DNA of 64,000 bases from Sphingomonas qomolangmaensis (GCF_024496245.1 NZ_CP101740.1:2231501-2295500), one strand, 5' to 3'. Positions 39,696 to 48,372 are shown, numbered from the stretch's first letter. The notes: a model not told the origin generated them from the sequence alone. Program-made: numbers and translations.

Positions 39696-39840
39696 AAGCC
39701 CTCTCCCGCCTGCGGGAGAGGGTCGGGTGAGGGCCTTCTTCTTACCTTTCGAGCGACCGAAGAAGACCCTCACCGCTGCGACTAGGCGTCGCAAGTGCGA
39801 CACCAAGTCTCGCTACCTCTCCCGCAAGCGGGAGAGGGTT
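39696..39840. repeat. Compound inverted repeat between atpD and atpC
   Basis: A left unit (39696-39741) contains CCCTCTCCCGCCTGCGGGAG plus AGGGT and GGGTGAGGGCCTTCTTC. A central GAAGAAGACCCTCACC complements the latter, and a right unit (39816-39840, CCTCTCCCGCAAGCGGGAGA plus GGGTT) complements the former. It fills the atpD-atpC gap, and a shorter copy of the left unit occurs at 42013. Confidence 0.85.
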
Positions 39841-39855
39841 ACAAGGAACCGGCCA

Positions 39856-40110
39856 ATGCCCCTGCACTTCGAACTCGTCACCCCCGACCGCCTCGTCCGC
39901 AACGAGGAAGTCCATATGGTCACCGTCCCCGGCACCGAGGGCGATTTCGGCGTGCTCGAAGGTCATGCGCCCTTCATGTCGACGATCCGTGACGGCGACC
40001 TGCTGGTCCAGAAGACCGCCAATGGCGCTGCCGAGACGATCCGCGTCGAAGGCGGCCTGGCCGAAGTAACCACCCGCGGCCTGACGATCCTCGCCGAAAA
40101 GGCAGCCTGA
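39856..40110 (+). CDS. atpC: F1F0 ATP synthase subunit epsilon, short form
   Basis: Epsilon is part of the central stalk. This product has 84 residues: [40 protein letters not shown] and [18 protein letters not shown] make up the N-terminal beta-sandwich only. The C-terminal helical hairpin that inhibits ATP hydrolysis in E. coli (whose subunit is about 139 residues) is absent. AAGGA precedes the ATG. The shorter form is consistent with alphaproteobacterial enzymes, in which a separate zeta protein provides inhibition; zeta is not in this window. Confidence 0.94.
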   Translation: MPLHFELVTPDRLVRNEEVHMVTVPGTEGDFGVLEGHAPFMSTIRDGDLLVQKTANGAAETIRVEGGLAEVTTRGLTILAEKAA

Positions 40111-40320
40111 CCCTTCTCTGCTCGTTAATGCGTGCTGGATCGGGTGGAGCGAGTGCTCGCGCCACGGCGCCCACCCGCCCCGCTGGCCCTACCGGCTGGA
40201 CACCGCCCACCCGGCCCCCCTCCAGAGAGGGTCATCTGCCCCCGCCTCGAATGGTTAGGCAATTGTCAAACCTTGCGCAGTAGGCCGGTCGGATAAACCC
40301 GAACGGGCAAGGGAAGTGGC

Positions 40321-41856
40321 ATGAGTGCATTCGGCCGGCGTAACGGCACCAGCAGCGGCGCGGGCGGCGGCAGGCCGGCATTCGGCGTTGCACGCCCGAT
40401 GCAGGGACCCGGCGGCCCGCAGCGCGAAGCCGATGGCGGCGGCGAACAATTTCCGCCGATCGATTCGATCCCGCTCCCCGGCAGCCTGCTGGACGAAGAT
40501 CTGTCGTCGAACCTCCTCAACGGCGATGCGATGCAGCGGCTCGCCGATCGCCAGGCGACGTCGGGCGACCAGGGCAATAGCCGGGTCGAGGGCTTCGAAT
40601 CGTCGATCCACCGGATCAAGGAACAGGTGCTTCCGCGCCTGCTTGAACGCGTCGATCCCGAAGCCGCCGCGACGCTGAGCAAGGACGAGCTCGCCGAGGA
40701 ATTCCGCCCGATCATCGGCGAAGTGCTCGCCGAGTTGAAGCTGACGCTCAACCGCCGCGAACAGTTCGCGCTCGAAAAGGTACTGGTCGACGAGCTGCTC
40801 GGGCTCGGGCCGCTCGAGGAGCTGCTCGCCGATCCGGCGATCACCGACATCATGGTCAACGGGCCCGAACAGACCTTCATCGAGCGCAAGGGCAAGCTCG
40901 AGCTCGCCAACATCCAGTTCCGCGACGAGGAGCATCTGTTCCAGATCGCGCAGCGGATCTGCAATTCGGTCGGCCGCCGCGTCGACCAGACAACCCCGCT
41001 TGCCGACGCCCGTCTCAAGGACGGCTCGCGCGTAAACGTCATCGTGCCCCCGCTGTCCTTGCGCGGTACCGCGATCTCGATTCGTAAATTCTCGGCCAAG
41101 CCGATCACGCTCGACATGATGGCCAATGGCGGGTCGATGAGCCAGAAGATGGCGACCGCGCTCAAGATCGCCGGCGCCTGCCGCTTCAACGTCGTCATTT
41201 CGGGCGGCACCGGCTCGGGCAAGACGACGATGCTCAACGCGCTGTCGAAGATGATCGACCCCGGCGAGCGCGTGCTGACGATCGAGGATGCCGCCGAGCT
41301 TCGCTTGCAGCAGCCGCACTGGCTGCCGCTCGAAACCCGCCCGCCCAACCTCGAGGGGCAAGGCGAGATCACGATCCGCGACCTCGTCAAGAACGCGCTG
41401 CGTATGCGCCCCGACCGCATCATCCTGGGCGAAATCCGCGGGTCCGAATGTTTCGACCTGCTCGCCGCGATGAACACCGGCCATGACGGATCGATGGCGA
41501 CGCTTCACTCCAACTCACCGCGCGAATGCCTCGCGCGAATGGAGAACATGGTGATGATGTCCGACATCAAGGTGCCCAAGGAGGCGATCAGCCGCCAGAT
41601 CGCCGATTCGGTCGACCTGATCATCCAGGTAAAGCGCCTGCGCGACGGCTCGCGCCGCGTCACCAACATCACCGAGGTGATCGGCATGGAAGGCCCGGTG
41701 ATCGTGACGCAGGAGCTGTTCAAGTTCGAGTATCTCGACGAGAGCGCCGACGGGAAGATCATCGGCGAATATCGCTCGATGGGGCTGCGGCCCTACACGC
41801 TGGAGAAGGCCAAGATGTTCGGCTTCGATCACGCGATGCTCGAGGCTTGCCTGTAA
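40321..41856 (+). CDS. cpaF: CpaF family type IV pilus/Flp secretion ATPase
   Basis: CpaF (TadA) is the cytoplasmic hexameric ATPase that drives assembly of Flp/Tad pili. The 511-residue protein has a disordered Gly/Pro-rich start (1-50), the N-terminal domain with LLGLGPLEELLADPAITDIM and VNGPEQTFIERKGKLEL, Walker A GGTGSGKTT at 295-303, TIEDAAELRLQQPH, the Walker B region RPDRIILGEIRGSE and the His box TGHDGSMATLHSN. No other tad/cpa gene adjoins it on either side in this window, so it is detached from a pilus cluster or serves as the sole copy. Confidence 0.93.
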   Translation: MSAFGRRNGTSSGAGGGRPAFGVARPMQGPGGPQREADGGGEQFPPIDSIPLPGSLLDEDLSSNLLNGDAMQRLADRQATSGDQGNSRVEGFESSIHRIKEQVLPRLLERVDPEAAATLSKDELAEEFRPIIGEVLAELKLTLNRREQFALEKVLVDELLGLGPLEELLADPAITDIMVNGPEQTFIERKGKLELANIQFRDEEHLFQIAQRICNSVGRRVDQTTPLADARLKDGSRVNVIVPPLSLRGTAISIRKFSAKPITLDMMANGGSMSQKMATALKIAGACRFNVVISGGTGSGKTTMLNALSKMIDPGERVLTIEDAAELRLQQPHWLPLETRPPNLEGQGEITIRDLVKNALRMRPDRIILGEIRGSECFDLLAAMNTGHDGSMATLHSNSPRECLARMENMVMMSDIKVPKEAISRQIADSVDLIIQVKRLRDGSRRVTNITEVIGMEGPVIVTQELFKFEYLDESADGKIIGEYRSMGLRPYTLEKAKMFGFDHAMLEACL

Positions 41857-41865
41857 GCTTCTTAA

Positions 41866-41990
41866 CCCCCTCCCTGAAAGGGAGGGGCTGGGGGTGGGTC
41901 GAGTGCTCGCGATACGGTCGCCGGGCGTGGCGGCGGAGCCGTACCGCGAGCCCCCTACCCACCCCCGACCCCTCCCTTCCAGGGAGGGGG
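41866..41990. repeat. Large GC-rich inverted repeat downstream of cpaF
   Basis: Arms at 41866-41899 and 41957-41990 (CCCTCCCTGAAAGGGAGGGG with GGGGGTGGGT, and the complement form with CCCTTCCAGGGAGG) match the elements at 16166 and 18948. Together with the short repeat at 42013-42060 it fills the first half of the 393-base gap between cpaF and the cold-shock gene; the second half is the cold-shock leader. Confidence 0.85.
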
Positions 41991-42012
41991 GATTGCGCGC
42001 GTCTTCTTCCTA

Positions 42013-42060
42013 AAGCCCTCTCCCGCAGGCGGGAGAGGGTTGGGTGAGAGTCCTTCTTTT
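42013..42060. repeat. Short GC-rich hairpin repeat
   Basis: CCCTCTCCCGCAGGCGGGAG plus AGGGT forms a perfect stem, followed by TGGGTGAGAGTCCTTCTTTT. It is a single unit of the compound repeat seen at 39696. The T-rich end could let it act as a terminator for cpaF. Confidence 0.75.
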
Positions 42061-42093
42061 CCCTCTTCTCGCCCACCCCCTCCACCGCCGCCA

Positions 42094-42122
42094 TTGCCAA
42101 ATCGGGTACGCTGCGCTACATA
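42094..42122 (+). promoter_or_regulatory. Candidate sigma-70 promoter for the cold-shock gene
   Basis: TTGCCA at 42094-42099 (five of six consensus bases) and TACATA at 42117-42122 are separated by 17 bases, followed by an A-rich start region. Transcription from here would give a leader of about 120 bases before the cold-shock start codon, a typical feature of cspA-type mRNAs. The -10 match is weak. Confidence 0.4.
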
Positions 42123-42249
42123 GAGCAAGCTACAGTCGCAAATTGACGGTGAATGGTGCTTTGCGGCTCCTGTTTCCTTCTTTCCCTGCCCCTTAAGCGC
42201 CGGACGTCCCGGCAGTCGGGTCGCCCTACAAGAAAGAAAGGATGCACTT

Positions 42250-42462
42250 ATGAGCATCACCGGAACCGTAAAGTTTTTCAACGCCGACAAGGGCTATGGC
42301 TTCATCACCCCCGATGGTGGTGGCCAGGACGCATTCGTCCACATCAGCGCAGTCGAGCGTGCGGGTTTTTCGACCCTGCGTGAAAACCAGCGCGTCAGCT
42401 ATGAGCTCGAAGCCGGCAAGAGCGGCAAGTCGAGCGCAGTGAATCTCGAAGCAGCGAGCTGA
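42250..42462 (+). CDS. Cold-shock family protein (CspA type)
   Basis: This 70-residue cytoplasmic protein is a single cold-shock domain that binds single-stranded RNA and DNA and melts mRNA structure. It shows TGTVKFFNADKGYGFITPDG with RNP1 KGYGFI and the RNP2-type segment DAFVHIS, ending in SAVNLEAAS. AAAGGA precedes the ATG at suitable spacing. A possible long leader with internal hairpins may control it post-transcriptionally. Which of several Csp paralogues it is, and whether cold induces it, cannot be told here. Confidence 0.93.
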   Translation: MSITGTVKFFNADKGYGFITPDGGGQDAFVHISAVERAGFSTLRENQRVSYELEAGKSGKSSAVNLEAAS

Positions 42463-42468
42463 ACTGTC

Positions 42469-42509
42469 GCAGCGGGTGGCGCGGCCTTCGGGCTGCAGCC
42501 GCCCGCTGC
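42469..42509 (+). terminator. Candidate hairpin terminator after the cold-shock gene
   Basis: GCAGCGGGTGGC (42469-42480) pairs with GCCGCCCGCTGC (42498-42509) with one wobble, making a 12-bp stem just after the cold-shock stop codon. No T-run follows, so it may be a stabilising 3' hairpin and not an intrinsic terminator. Confidence 0.35.
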
Positions 42510-42568
42510 ACATACCGCAAGACCTACCCGCATACTTGCCAGACCGCTTTCTTAAAGGAACTCATCCA

Positions 42569-42808
42569 ATGGCAAGCGAACCCAGCTATTACCGTGCCCA
42601 GGCAGCGCTTGCAGAAGCCGAAGCCGACGGCGCGATGCTCGACAATGTCCGCGATCGCCACATGCGATCGGCCCAGGCATTCAATCAAATGGCCGAGCGA
42701 CAGGAAAAAGTCGCGGTCATGCGCGCCGCGCGCGAAGCCGCCAGCGGCTCGAACGCCCCCGGCGCTCCCTACCCCCAGGAATCGTTAATTGAACCGCATA
42801 CCGACTGA
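42569..42808 (+). CDS. Small Ala/Glu/Arg-rich helical protein of unknown function
   Basis: The 79-residue product (MASEPSYYRAQAALAEAEAD...) is predicted by eye to be mostly one long helix with AEAEADGAMLDNVRDRHMRS and QMAERQEKVAVMRAAREAAS, followed by a Pro/Gly-rich end. AAAGGA stands eight bases before the ATG. It has no signal peptide or membrane segment and I recognise no family. It follows the cold-shock gene after a hairpin and could share its transcript. Confidence 0.6.
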   Translation: MASEPSYYRAQAALAEAEADGAMLDNVRDRHMRSAQAFNQMAERQEKVAVMRAAREAASGSNAPGAPYPQESLIEPHTD

Positions 42809-42961
42809 ATTTTTTCGCTTTTCTACCGCTGCTTCCAACTGCCGGTCGATCCCTTCCCCGGCCATCATCCACGCCACCGCATTACGCCGCCGATGCGCCG
42901 TTGCGCACGCCGCCGCGATCGAAGTGCTCGGGTGAATTAATACGCCACCGCAACCTTCCAC
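42785..42961 (-). CDS. Possible small antisense-side ORF, 58 residues
   Basis: On the minus strand a frame from a GTG runs VEGCGGVLIHPSTSIAAACA to RRRNAVAWMMAGEGIDRQLE and ends MRFN. The segment NAVAWMMAGEGIDRQLEAAV looks more like a designed amphipathic helix than random translation. However, the end overlaps the 3' end of the gene on the other strand by 24 bases, the start codon is uncertain and no family is recognised. A shorter product from an internal ATG is equally possible. Confidence 0.25.
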   Translation of the reverse strand: MEGCGGVLIHPSTSIAAACATAHRRRNAVAWMMAGEGIDRQLEAAVEKRKNSVGMRFN

Positions 42962-43009
42962 CCGCTTCCCGCATTGTTGCGGTTCAACGGTATGATGAAG
43001 GAGCGGATG

Positions 43010-43438
43010 ATGCGTGGACTGACATTGGCGACAGTAGCTGCGGCGACGATGGTCGCGGGTTGCGCCGGCGGCATGGGCGGCGGACTTGGCGGCTTCGGTG
43101 GTGGCCTTGGTGCCAGCAGCGGCTATGACTATAACCGTCCGGACCCGTCATACGGCGGTTACGAAGCCGATCGCTATTATCGCGAAAACCCCCGCGTGCA
43201 GCCGCGCCGCCTGAGCGCCAACGACCGCGTCTATCGTGGTCGCGACAACCGTTATTATTGCCGCCGCAACGACGGCACCACCGGACTGATCGTCGGCGGT
43301 CTGGCAGGCGGCACGCTCGGTAGCATCCTTGCACCCGGCGGTTCGTCGTTGCTCGGAGCATTGCTCGGCGGTGCGGCGGGTGCCGCTGGCGGCCAGGCGC
43401 TCGATCGCAACGGCAACAACCAGGTCGAATGCCGCTAA
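43010..43438 (+). CDS. Glycine-zipper (17 kDa surface antigen-like) lipoprotein
   Basis: The 142-residue protein has a lipoprotein signal with lipobox VAGC, a glycine-rich stretch (GGMGGGLGGFGGGLG), a Tyr/Arg-rich middle (DRYYRENPRVQPRRL, RDNRYYCRRNDGTTG) and a C-terminal glycine-zipper 2TM segment (LIVGGLAGGTLGSIL, LLGALLGGAAGAAGGQAL). This is the layout of the Rickettsia 17 kDa antigen/SlyB group of outer-membrane lipoproteins. I chose the second of two adjacent ATGs because AAGGAG lies six bases upstream. A strong intrinsic terminator follows the stop. Confidence 0.75.
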   Translation: MRGLTLATVAAATMVAGCAGGMGGGLGGFGGGLGASSGYDYNRPDPSYGGYEADRYYRENPRVQPRRLSANDRVYRGRDNRYYCRRNDGTTGLIVGGLAGGTLGSILAPGGSSLLGALLGGAAGAAGGQALDRNGNNQVECR

Positions 43439-43449
43439 TGCGGTAAACA

Positions 43450-43483
43450 ATACCGGGCGGCGTTCACGCCGCCCGGTATTTTT
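43450..43483. terminator. Intrinsic terminator, bidirectional
   Basis: ATACCGGGCGGCG (43450-43462) and CGCCGCCCGGTAT (43467-43479) form a perfect 13-bp stem with a TTCA loop, followed by five T bases. It ends the glycine-zipper gene; an A-run before the left arm lets it work in the other direction for the convergent phosphatase gene, whose stop codon overlaps its edge. Confidence 0.93.
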
Positions 43484-43982
43484 AAGCCTTGGTGGGCGCT
43501 GCCGTCAGCAAGGCGACGATCCCCTCGGCACCCGAGTGGACATCGTCCCAGGTCGCGGCAAAGCCGTGTTCGTCGCCGAAATAGGGGTCGATCACCCCCT
43601 GCCCTTCGAACCCGGGCACATGGTCCAGCAGCAGCGACAGCCGCGCGCTGGCATCGGCCGGGCGGATTGCGGCAAGGTCCGACAGGTTTCGCGCGTCGAG
43701 CGCGACGACATGATCGAAATCGTGAAAATCCGCCGCGCTAACCTGCCGCGCGCGATACTTCGAAATATCGGTACCCCGCCGGCGCGCTTCCGCCTGTGCG
43801 CGCGGATCGGGCGCGCCGCCGACATGCCAGTCGCCGGTGCCCGCCGAATCGACCCGCACCGAAAGGCCCCTGGCCGCCGCCAACTGCCGAAGCGCAGCCT
43901 CGGCCAGCGGCGACCGGCAGATATTGCCCAGGCACACGAACAGTACCGACGGCATCGCCGTCGGTGCCGCCGCTTGCGTCAT
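43482..43982 (-). CDS. Low molecular weight protein-tyrosine-phosphatase
   Basis: The 166-residue cytoplasmic enzyme has the signature CX5R loop in VLFVCLGNICRSPLAEA (Cys17, Arg23) and the general-acid aspartate in VIDPYFGDEHGF. The fold segments SAGTGDWHVGGAPDP and YRARQVSAADFHDFD also fit. Such enzymes often work with bacterial tyrosine kinases in exopolysaccharide export or dephosphorylate other small substrates; no kinase gene is nearby. The ATG overlaps the sodC stop (ATGA), so it is coupled to sodC. A start at the internal MPSVLF is possible. Confidence 0.9.
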   Translation of the reverse strand: MTQAAAPTAMPSVLFVCLGNICRSPLAEAALRQLAAARGLSVRVDSAGTGDWHVGGAPDPRAQAEARRRGTDISKYRARQVSAADFHDFDHVVALDARNLSDLAAIRPADASARLSLLLDHVPGFEGQGVIDPYFGDEHGFAATWDDVHSGAEGIVALLTAAPTKA

Positions 43983-44509
43983 GCCGCGCGGAACACGCCG
44001 CAGGCGATGCGCCCGCCGCTATTGCCCGACGGGTCGGTCTTCATGTCGTCGGGGCCGGCATGGATCATCATCGCCGCGCCATCGGCGTCGAGCAGCCCCG
44101 AGATCGTCGCGCCGCCCAGCGTGTAGGTCAGCGATCCGCTGCCATCGCTGCCGACGTCGAGGTTGGGCGCATCGCCGACATGCGGCCCCGCTGGGTTCTG
44201 CATGCCGTGCTGCTTGGTGGTGGGGTTCCAATGCCCGCCCGCGCTCTCGAAGGTCGGCGCGTCGCAGCGACCGACGGTGTGGATATGCGCGCCATGCGGC
44301 CCCGGCGGCATCGCGTTGCCCTCGACCACCAATTGCAGCCCGTCGACCATTTCGGTCGCGGTCACGGTGCCGACCGACTGGCCGTTGGCGGTGATCAGCT
44401 GCGCGGTAGCGACCGCGCCTTCGCCGGCTGCGCCGCCAGCGGTGTCGGTCATCGCACAGCCGCCCAGCGCCAGCGCGCCCATCGCCGTCATCATCATGAA
44501 CTTGGTCAT
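43979..44509 (-). CDS. sodC: Periplasmic Cu/Zn superoxide dismutase, lipoprotein type
   Basis: SodC removes superoxide in the periplasm. The 176-residue product has a lipoprotein signal with lipobox LGGC. Metal ligands are present: GPHGAHIHTVGRCD (two copper His), GGHWNP, HVGDAPNLDVGSDG (zinc region) and MMIHAGPDD, as are the disulfide cysteines in GRCD and RIACG and the active-site Arg in GGRIACGVF. GGGAGA precedes the ATG. It lies 76 bases after the molybdenum aldehyde oxidoreductase operon in the same direction, so it may be co-transcribed and deal with reactive oxygen made by that enzyme. Confidence 0.93.
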   Translation of the reverse strand: MTKFMMMTAMGALALGGCAMTDTAGGAAGEGAVATAQLITANGQSVGTVTATEMVDGLQLVVEGNAMPPGPHGAHIHTVGRCDAPTFESAGGHWNPTTKQHGMQNPAGPHVGDAPNLDVGSDGSGSLTYTLGGATISGLLDADGAAMMIHAGPDDMKTDPSGNSGGRIACGVFRAA

Positions 44510-44585
44510 CGCGCGTCTCCCTGTATGGATCTCGATAGCCGAATGGTTGGGCACGGGTGCAGGTTCCCCCGCACCGCCATCACGG

Positions 44586-46787
44586 TCACGCGTCGTAGCG
44601 CGGCAGTCCCGGCAATATCTTGTCGAGCGTGATCGGAAACTCGCGCACCCGCACCCCGCAGGCATTGTAGACGGCGTTCGCCACCGCGCCGCCGACGCCG
44701 CAAATGCCGAGCTCGCCGACGCCCTTGGCCTTGATAGGCGAGGATTTGTCGTCGAGTTCGTCGAGGAAGATCACGTCGATATCGGGAATGTCGGCGTGCA
44801 CCGGCACATGATATTCGGCCAGATCGTGGTTGACGAAATAGCCGAAGCGCTTGTCGACGACGCATTCCTCCATCAGCGCGGCGCCGATTCCCATCGTCAC
44901 CCCGCCCAGGCACTGGCTGCGCGCCGCGATCGGGTTGATGATCCGCCCCGCTGCGCATACCGACAGCGCGCGCCGCACGCGCACCTCGCCGGTGTGGATG
45001 TTCACCCCCGCCTCGATGAAGTGCGCGCCGAAGCCCGCCTGCGCATATTTTTTGTCGAGATCGCCGAAGGTCACGTCGCCCTCGGCCACCACGCCGTCGG
45101 GGCCAGCGGCCTCCCCCAGCGGCACGCTTCGCCCGCCGGCGACGATGTTGCCGCCTTCGAAGGTCACCTCGGCGGTGTTGAAGCCCGCCTTCTGCGCCAG
45201 CGCCGCGCGCAGATTCTCGCAGGCATAATAGAGTCCCGCCGACGCCGAATTGGCGCCCCATGATCCGCCCGACCCCGCCGACCGCGGAAAGTCGCTGTCG
45301 CCCAGCCGCACCTGGACGCGCTCGATCGGCAGCCCAAGCATCTCGGCGCCGACCGCGGCGAGCACGGTATAGCTGCCGGTGCCGATATCGGTCATCTGCG
45401 TCTCGACGATCAGGATGCCGTCGCTGCCCATCCGCACCCGCGCGCCCGATGGCATCATCAGATTGTTGCGCAGTGCCGACGCGACGCCGATCCCGACCAG
45501 CCAATCGCCGTCGCGGACCTGTGCGGGCTTGGGATTGCGCTGGTCCCAGCCGAACTTCTCGGCCCCGGTGCGCAGGCATTCGACCAGCATCCGCGTCGAG
45601 AAGGGCCGCGACGGCCCGACCGAGGGATCATATTGCACGTCGTTGGCGATCCGGAACGCCACCGGGTCCATCCCGATCTTCTCGGCCAGCTCGTCGACCG
45701 CGCTTTCTAGCGCGAGCAGCCCCACCGCCTCGCCCGGGGCGCGCATCGCGGCACCCCTGGGCAGGTCGAGCACCGACAGCCGGGTCTCGATCAGGCGGTT
45801 CTCGCCGCCATACATCAGCTTGGTCTGTTCGGACGCGTTCTCCGATCCCGCGTCGGGCAGATTGCCCGACCAGGTCATGTGTCCCACTGCGGTGAGCTTG
45901 CCGTCGCTGTTCGCCGCCAGCCGCACGCGCTGGATCGTCGCGGGGCGATGGCTGGTGTGGTTGAAAATCTGCGGCCGGGTCAGCGCCACCTTCACTGGCC
46001 GTCCCAGCTCCCGCGCCGCCAGAGCCGCCAGGATCGGATCGCTGTACAAAAACAGCTTCGACCCGAAACCGCCGCCGACATAGGGGGTGAGGACCCGCAC
46101 ATTGGCCTCGGGGATTTGCAGCGTGGCGGCAATGCCGCGCGTTGCCCAATGGACGATCTGATGCGACGTCCGCACCGTCAGCCGGTCTCCCTCCCACAGC
46201 GCGATCGACGCCTGCGGTTCCATCATCGCGTGCGATTCATCGGGGGTGGTATAGGTTTCGTCGACCTTGAACTCGGCCTTGGCAAAGGCGCCGGCGAAGT
46301 CGCCCTTGCGAACGTCGGGCGCATCGGCAACCGGCTTGCCCTGATCCTTCACCTGGGCCAGCTCGAAAGCGCCCTTGGCCTGGGCATAGTCGATCCGCAC
46401 CAGATTGGCTGCGGCGCGAGCCTGTTCGAAGGTTTCGGCGACGACGAATGCGACCGACTGGTCGAAATGCTTGATCTCGGGCCCCTGCAATTGCGGCACC
46501 GCGCCGCGCCCGCTGGCCGCCTGTTTCGGCACGTTCTGATAGGTCATCACCAGCAGCACGCCGGGTGCCGCCTCGGCTTCGCGCACGTCGATCGCGGTGA
46601 TCCGCCCCTTGGCGATCCCCGCGCCGCGCATCACGCCGTACGCAACGTTCGGCCCGACATCGTGATATTCATAGGCATAGGTCGCACGGCCGGTGACCTT
46701 CAGCGGGCCCTCGATCCGCGTGTGCGGCTGGCCAACGACGCGTTCCTGGTCGATCGGGTTGATCCCGGCGGGGGTATCGAACTTCAT
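44586..46787 (-). CDS. paoC: Aldehyde oxidoreductase molybdenum-binding subunit (PaoC-like, xanthine oxidase family)
   Basis: This large subunit binds the molybdenum cofactor and oxidises aldehydes. At 733 residues it matches E. coli PaoC in length. Features are the N-terminal domain [40 protein letters not shown], the cofactor loops YVGGGFGSK and [39 protein letters not shown], and the active-site Glu in [20 protein letters not shown]. The chosen ATG overlaps the stop of the FAD subunit gene (ATGA). The enzyme acts with the two preceding subunits in the periplasm. The accessory chaperone gene paoD was not seen nearby. Confidence 0.9.
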   Translation of the reverse strand: MKFDTPAGINPIDQERVVGQPHTRIEGPLKVTGRATYAYEYHDVGPNVAYGVMRGAGIAKGRITAIDVREAEAAPGVLLVMTYQNVPKQAASGRGAVPQLQGPEIKHFDQSVAFVVAETFEQARAAANLVRIDYAQAKGAFELAQVKDQGKPVADAPDVRKGDFAGAFAKAEFKVDETYTTPDESHAMMEPQASIALWEGDRLTVRTSHQIVHWATRGIAATLQIPEANVRVLTPYVGGGFGSKLFLYSDPILAALAARELGRPVKVALTRPQIFNHTSHRPATIQRVRLAANSDGKLTAVGHMTWSGNLPDAGSENASEQTKLMYGGENRLIETRLSVLDLPRGAAMRAPGEAVGLLALESAVDELAEKIGMDPVAFRIANDVQYDPSVGPSRPFSTRMLVECLRTGAEKFGWDQRNPKPAQVRDGDWLVGIGVASALRNNLMMPSGARVRMGSDGILIVETQMTDIGTGSYTVLAAVGAEMLGLPIERVQVRLGDSDFPRSAGSGGSWGANSASAGLYYACENLRAALAQKAGFNTAEVTFEGGNIVAGGRSVPLGEAAGPDGVVAEGDVTFGDLDKKYAQAGFGAHFIEAGVNIHTGEVRVRRALSVCAAGRIINPIAARSQCLGGVTMGIGAALMEECVVDKRFGYFVNHDLAEYHVPVHADIPDIDVIFLDELDDKSSPIKAKGVGELGICGVGGAVANAVYNACGVRVREFPITLDKILPGLPRYDA

Positions 46788-47737
46788 GCCTGACGCTCCT
46801 GCGCGCTGGCCTCGGCGAGCGCGGCGGCGAGCGTGCGCTCGGCCAGCGGTAGCTTGAAGGCATTCTGGGACGTGGTGTTGGCGCCGGCAAAGGCGGCGGC
46901 GGCGATCGCGCGCGGAGTGTCGAGCGCCTCGGCAGCCTCGACTCGCCACGGCTTGGCGCCGATCCCGCCGAACGCGATCCGGCGGCCATCGGCGGTCTCG
47001 ACCAAGGCTACCGATACCAATGCGAACGCATAGGAGGCGCGATCGCGCACCTTGCGATACAGATGCCGTCCGCCCAGCGGCTTGGGCAAGGTCACCGCGG
47101 TGATCAGCTCGCCGGGCTTCAGCACCGTCTCGATATGCGGCGTATCCCCCGGCAGCGTGTGGAAATCGGCGATCGGGATCGACCGCTCGGTGCCGTCGGG
47201 CCCCAGCGTCTCGACCACCGCGTCGAGCGCGCGCATCGCCACCGCCATGTCGGAGGGGTGCTGCGCGATGCACGCATCGCTCACCCCCATCACCGCCAGG
47301 TTGCGGCTGAACCCGCCGATCGCGGCGCAGCCCGATCCCGGCACGCGCTTGTTGCACGGCTTGGTGGTGTCGTAGAAATAGGGGCAGCGCGAGCGCTGCA
47401 GCAGATTGCCCGCGGTCGTCGCCTTGTTGCGCAGCTGTGGCGACGCGCCCGAAAGCAAGGCGCGCGACAGCACCGCATAGTCGCTGCGGATCCGCGAATC
47501 GGCGGCGAGCGCGGTGTTGCGCACCAGCGCGCCGATCCGCACGCCGCCCTCGTCAGTCCGCTCGATCCGGTCGAGCTTCAGTCGGTTGATGTCGATGAGG
47601 GTCGATGGCCGCTCGATGTCGAGCTTCATCAGGTCGAGCAGATTGGTGCCGCCCGCGATGAACTTGACGCCGGCGCCGGTCGCGCCCGCCGCTGCCTGTT
47701 TGGGCGCGGTCGCGCGGGTGTAGCTGAACGCTCTCAT
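46784..47737 (-). CDS. paoB: Aldehyde oxidoreductase FAD-binding subunit (PaoB-like)
   Basis: The 317-residue middle subunit passes electrons from the iron-sulfur subunit through FAD. It has [20 protein letters not shown] (FAD pyrophosphate loop), [20 protein letters not shown] and a cysteine cluster in [20 protein letters not shown] followed by CAAIGG, which corresponds to the extra [4Fe-4S] site of the E. coli PaoB type. The start and stop overlap both neighbours by ATGA. The C terminus ends in [15 protein letters not shown]. The cysteine cluster separates it from ordinary xanthine dehydrogenase FAD subunits. Confidence 0.9.
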   Translation of the reverse strand: MRAFSYTRATAPKQAAAGATGAGVKFIAGGTNLLDLMKLDIERPSTLIDINRLKLDRIERTDEGGVRIGALVRNTALAADSRIRSDYAVLSRALLSGASPQLRNKATTAGNLLQRSRCPYFYDTTKPCNKRVPGSGCAAIGGFSRNLAVMGVSDACIAQHPSDMAVAMRALDAVVETLGPDGTERSIPIADFHTLPGDTPHIETVLKPGELITAVTLPKPLGGRHLYRKVRDRASYAFALVSVALVETADGRRIAFGGIGAKPWRVEAAEALDTPRAIAAAAFAGANTTSQNAFKLPLAERTLAAALAEASAQERQA

Positions 47738-48372
47738 GCGCGCTGCCCCTGCACATCGCGGATCGCCGCGACGATGTTGGGATAGGCGGCGCAGCGGCAG
47801 ATATTGCCGCTCATCCGCTCGCGCACCTCGGTATCGCTGAACGCCACGTCGTCGAGGTCGGCGGTCACATGGCTCGGGATGCCGTCCTTGATCTCCTCGA
47901 GCATGCCCACCGCCGAGCAGATCTGCCCCGGCGTGCAATAGCCGCACTGGAAGCCGTCATGGGCAACGAACGCCGCCTGCATCGGGTGGAGCTTGTCGGG
48001 CGTGCCGAGGCCCTCGATCGTCGTGACCTCGTCGCCATCGTGCATCACCGCCAGCGTCAGGCAGCTGTTGATCCGCTGCCCGTCGACCAGCACGGTGCAG
48101 GCGCCGCATTGGCCATGGTCGCAGCCCTTCTTGGTGCCGGTCAGCTGCATATGCTCGCGCAATGCATCGAGGAGCGTGGTGCGCGGATCGAGCGTCAGCC
48201 GCTGCTTGCGCCCGTTCACCGTCAGCATCGTCGCCACCGGGGTGATCGGTGCAGCCTTGGCGGGCGTATCCTGTGCCACCAACGGTCCCGCTCCCATCAC
48301 TGCGGCGCCAGCGGCACCCCCCGCCAGCACGCCGCGGCGCGTGACGCCGCCCGTTTCGCGATCACTTTGCAT
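47734..48372 (-). CDS. paoA: Aldehyde oxidoreductase [2Fe-2S] subunit with Tat signal (PaoA-like)
   Basis: The 212-residue small subunit has a twin-arginine signal ([20 protein letters not shown]), so the assembled complex should be exported folded to the periplasm. It carries the plant-type [2Fe-2S] motif [15 protein letters not shown] with its fourth Cys in INSCLTLAV, and the second cluster motifs [16 protein letters not shown] and [12 protein letters not shown]. It is the first gene of the paoA-paoB-paoC operon, and all genes overlap by four bases. The divergent gene is chrA, with 259 bases between the starts. Confidence 0.93.
   Translation of the reverse strand: MQSDRETGGVTRRGVLAGGAAGAAVMGAGPLVAQDTPAKAAPITPVATMLTVNGRKQRLTLDPRTTLLDALREHMQLTGTKKGCDHGQCGACTVLVDGQRINSCLTLAVMHDGDEVTTIEGLGTPDKLHPMQAAFVAHDGFQCGYCTPGQICSAVGMLEEIKDGIPSHVTADLDDVAFSDTEVRERMSGNICRCAAYPNIVAAIRDVQGQRA

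Noticed and set aside
46788..47357. An N-terminal extension of the molybdenum subunit reaching far upstream
   Set aside because: The upstream residues are a shifted-frame translation of the FAD subunit gene; the ATG with ATGA overlap at 46787 gives the natural N terminus.
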